Below are positions 62,147 through 64,000 of a stretch of DNA of 64,000 nucleotides, one piece after another. The DNA is taken from positions 124,001-188,000 of the forward strand of contig CBDFHV010000086.1 of the NCBI GenBank assembly GCA_965247705.1, given 5' to 3'. The notes under the pieces are model-generated. The model saw only the letters and a list, made by a program, of their open reading frames with translations. It was not told where the DNA came from and made no database searches. Origin of the DNA: CBDFHV01 sp965247705. Its GTDB lineage: Bacteria > Pseudomonadota > Alphaproteobacteria > Rhodospirillales > CAMCUA01. Position 1 is the first letter of the stretch, and each line of letters opens with the position of its first letter. Both the position numbers and the translations under genes were made by a program.

Positions 62147-63097
62147 ATGCAGGTCCTGGTAACCGGGGGCACCGGCTTCGTCGGCGGGGCCGTTTGCCGG
62201 GCGCTGCGGTCGGCTGGACACCGCGTCCGCGTGGCGACGCGGCGACCCGAGTCCGCCGTCGACCTATCCGATGAGCCGCCGGTGGCAGTGCCCGACGTGG
62301 GGCCGGAGACGGACTGGCGTCCGGCCCTGAAGGACGTCGAGGCGGTGGTGCACCTGGCGGCCCATGTTCACGTCATGGGTCGTGAGACTTCGGCGCTGGC
62401 CGCCGCGCACCAGCGGGTCAACGGGTTGGGAACCGCCCGCCTCGCCCAGGCCGCTGCCGGCCATGGCGTGCGGCGGTTGGTGTTCATGAGTTCGGTCAAG
62501 GTTCACGGGGAGCGTACCCGCGACCGGCCATTTGGCGAATCCGATCCGCTGGCGCCGGAAGACCCATACGGCAAGTCCAAGCGGGACGCCGAACGCATTC
62601 TCGAAGCGGCCGCCGAGGGCACCGGCATGACGTGGATCGCCCTGCGCCCTCCCCTGGTCTATGGCCCCGGGGTCGGCGGCAACATGCTGAAGCTGCTGTC
62701 GCTCTGTCGTCGGGGCCTGCCGCTGCCCCTGGGGAGCGCGAAAGGACGACGCAGCCTGATACATGTGGACAATCTGGCCGACGCGGTCCGCCTGAGCCTG
62801 TCCCATCCAGAGGCTCGGGGTTCCTACCTGGTCCGCGACGGCGAGGACCTGAGCATTGCCGAACTGGTGCGGCGCCTGCGCACGGCATTGGGGGTCCCCC
62901 GCCGCCTGATCCCGGTCCCGCCGACGCTGCTCAAAGCACTGGCCGCCTGCGTCGGCGCCGGGGCCAGCGCCTCGCGGCTGCTTGACTCGTTGAGAGTCGA
63001 TGACGCAAGAATTCGGCGCGAACTCGGCTGGGCGCCGCCGCATACCGTCACCGAGGGCCTCAAGGGGATGGCGGCATGGTACCGCGATCAATCCTGA
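62147..63097 (+). CDS. nucleotide-sugar SDR reductase/epimerase (WbpV/WreQ-like)
   Basis: A 316-residue extended SDR: VLVTGGTGFVGGAVCRAL, AAHVHVMGRETS, SSVKVHGE and YGKSK for the catalytic Tyr/Lys, with the GRRSLIHVDNLADAV strand. This subgroup reduces the 4-keto product of WbpM-type dehydratases to UDP-QuiNAc, or epimerises UDP-GlcNAc. The order initiating transferase, GT4, this gene, WbpM-like gene supports the QuiNAc reading. 22 bp after the GT4. Confidence 0.82.
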   Translation: MQVLVTGGTGFVGGAVCRALRSAGHRVRVATRRPESAVDLSDEPPVAVPDVGPETDWRPALKDVEAVVHLAAHVHVMGRETSALAAAHQRVNGLGTARLAQAAAGHGVRRLVFMSSVKVHGERTRDRPFGESDPLAPEDPYGKSKRDAERILEAAAEGTGMTWIALRPPLVYGPGVGGNMLKLLSLCRRGLPLPLGSAKGRRSLIHVDNLADAVRLSLSHPEARGSYLVRDGEDLSIAELVRRLRTALGVPRRLIPVPPTLLKALAACVGAGASASRLLDSLRVDDARIRRELGWAPPHTVTEGLKGMAAWYRDQS

Positions 63098-63133
63098 GTC
63101 CGATGGAGGACCCCTTAAATCCTTAGAAACCCC

Positions 63134-64000
63134 ATGGTTCGTCTGCCGTTCCGGGCCTACATCGCCTATGCGCACGACGTGTTCATGGCCGCCGTGTCCT
63201 TCGTGCTGGCCCTCTATCTCCGTCTCGGCGACCAGATTCTCTACTATTCCCAGTCCCTCCTGCTGGAGGGCACGATCCTGTTTACCGCCGTGTCGGCGGT
63301 GGTGTTTTGGTTCATGGGGCTCTATCGGGGCGTATGGCTCTATGCTTCGGTCAACGATCTGCTGGCCATCGCCCGGGCCACCTCCGTCGCCATCCTGACG
63401 TTTCTTCTGATCATGTTCCTGTGGACCCGGCTGGAAACCCTGCCCCGGTCCCTGCTGGTCATCGACTGGTTCGTTCTCCTGGCGTTGCTCGGCGGTCCCC
63501 GCTTCCTTTACCGATGGTTCAAGGGCCGGCGCATCGATCTGCGCATCCAGGGCCAGGGGGTGGACCGGGTGCCGGTGCTGTTGGCCGGATCGGGCGATGG
63601 GGCGGAGCTGTTCATCCGTCATCTGGCGCGTACCGCCAACGCGCCCTACCGCGTCGCCGGGATCCTCACCGAGCGGGCGGCCCGGGTCGGCCGGCAGATT
63701 CACGGGGTTTCCGTCCTCGGGACCCTCGATCAGCTGGGCGCGGTGGTCGATGGTCTGTCCCCGTCCCATGACCGGCCACAGCGGGTCATCCTGACCAAGG
63801 ACGATCTGGACGGGGCGGTCGTGCGCCAGTTGCTGGACGCGGCCGACGCTTGTGGGATGACCCTGGCGCGCCTGCCCAAGCTCACCGCGCTCAAGAGCGG
63901 CATCGCGGACGGGCTGGAAATTCGCCCGGTGGCGGTGGAAGACCTTCTCGGCCGGCCCCAGACGGCCCTCGACCGGGACGCCATGCGGGGGCTGATCGCC
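63134..64000 (+). CDS. WbpM/CapD/PglF-type membrane-bound nucleotide-sugar 4,6-dehydratase, N-terminal part (runs off right edge)
   Basis: From ATG 63134 the frame is open to the window end, 289 residues. Four hydrophobic segments (from VFMAAVSFVLALYLRLG; LFTAVSAVVFWFMGLYRGVW; ATSVAILTFLLIMFLWT; SLLVIDWFVLLALLGGPRFLY) precede a Rossmann-type domain VPVLLAGSGDGAELFIRHL and LGTLDQL. It stops at EDLLGRPQTALD, the segment that directly precedes the catalytic dehydratase domain in WbpM, which must lie outside. It makes the 4-keto-6-deoxy UDP-HexNAc for the SDR just upstream. Confidence 0.88.
   Translation, partial: MVRLPFRAYIAYAHDVFMAAVSFVLALYLRLGDQILYYSQSLLLEGTILFTAVSAVVFWFMGLYRGVWLYASVNDLLAIARATSVAILTFLLIMFLWTRLETLPRSLLVIDWFVLLALLGGPRFLYRWFKGRRIDLRIQGQGVDRVPVLLAGSGDGAELFIRHLARTANAPYRVAGILTERAARVGRQIHGVSVLGTLDQLGAVVDGLSPSHDRPQRVILTKDDLDGAVVRQLLDAADACGMTLARLPKLTALKSGIADGLEIRPVAVEDLLGRPQTALDRDAMRGLIA

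Noticed and set aside
1..64000. CRISPR arrays, tRNA, rRNA, phage structural genes or plasmid origin
   Set aside because: I found no regularly spaced repeats, no clover-leaf-like sequences and no such proteins on reading both strands; short RNA genes cannot be fully excluded without a covariance search.

Overview
The window is GC-rich (AT-richer only around insertion sequences), uses GTG and TTG starts freely, and joins most consecutive genes by 4-bp ATGA/GTGA overlaps. Protein resemblances and composition suggest an alphaproteobacterium of the Rhodospirillales type; this is an impression from sequence alone. Nearly everything is one large surface-polysaccharide locus (O-antigen, capsule or flagellar-glycan type), with no rRNA, tRNA or CRISPR.

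Left edge (1-7782). A minus-strand group (partial epimerase, family 2 glycosyltransferase, CDP-paratose-epimerase-like SDR) faces a plus-strand pair (membrane GT-C-like protein, sulfotransferase). Between them lie a 99-bp MITE and an IS1380-family element with a TTAG target duplication directly beside it. A minus-strand UDP-HexNAc/hexose dehydrogenase follows.

Legionaminic acid block (7971-17531). A winged-helix regulator behind a tandem palindrome array and an RfaH/NusG-type antiterminator lead into an exact 12-nt ops motif (9205-9216), then legB, legC, legG, legI, a NeuD-type acyltransferase, ptmE (GlcN-1-P guanylyltransferase) and legF. This covers conversion of a GDP-linked amino sugar to CMP-legionaminic acid. 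A putative transferase closes the block.

Decay and mobile zone (17570-26430). A sugar amidotransferase gene is split by a second copy of the MITE and fused to the tail of a radical-SAM gene. A flippase-type ABC transporter and a second sulfotransferase are intact. Then come an IS4-family element, a dioxygenase gene with an in-frame TAG, a truncated pseB copy with an in-frame TAG, and an unknown gene cut near its 3' end by an IS5-family element.

Main polycistron (26431 to right edge). About 30 plus-strand genes with no gap above 61 bp: pseB, hisH and a HisF-amidotransferase fusion (amidine synthesis); two radical-SAM proteins; an aldo/keto reductase; two Gfo/Idh oxidoreductases; an SpsF-type cytidylyltransferase; a GNAT; an aminotransferase; an SxtJ-DUF5989-carbamoyltransferase triad; two methyltransferases; an SGNH protein; a possible ulosonic-acid module (HpcH/HpaI aldolase, KdsB-like cytidylyltransferase, HAD phosphatase); two asparagine-synthase/heparinase-like pairs; several glycosyltransferases; and finally a WecA/WbpL-like initiating transferase, a GT4, a WbpV-like ketoreductase and the start of a WbpM/CapD dehydratase, which together look like a UDP-QuiNAc priming module. 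The combination implies an acidic, amidated, carbamoylated, possibly sulfated and methylated glycan.
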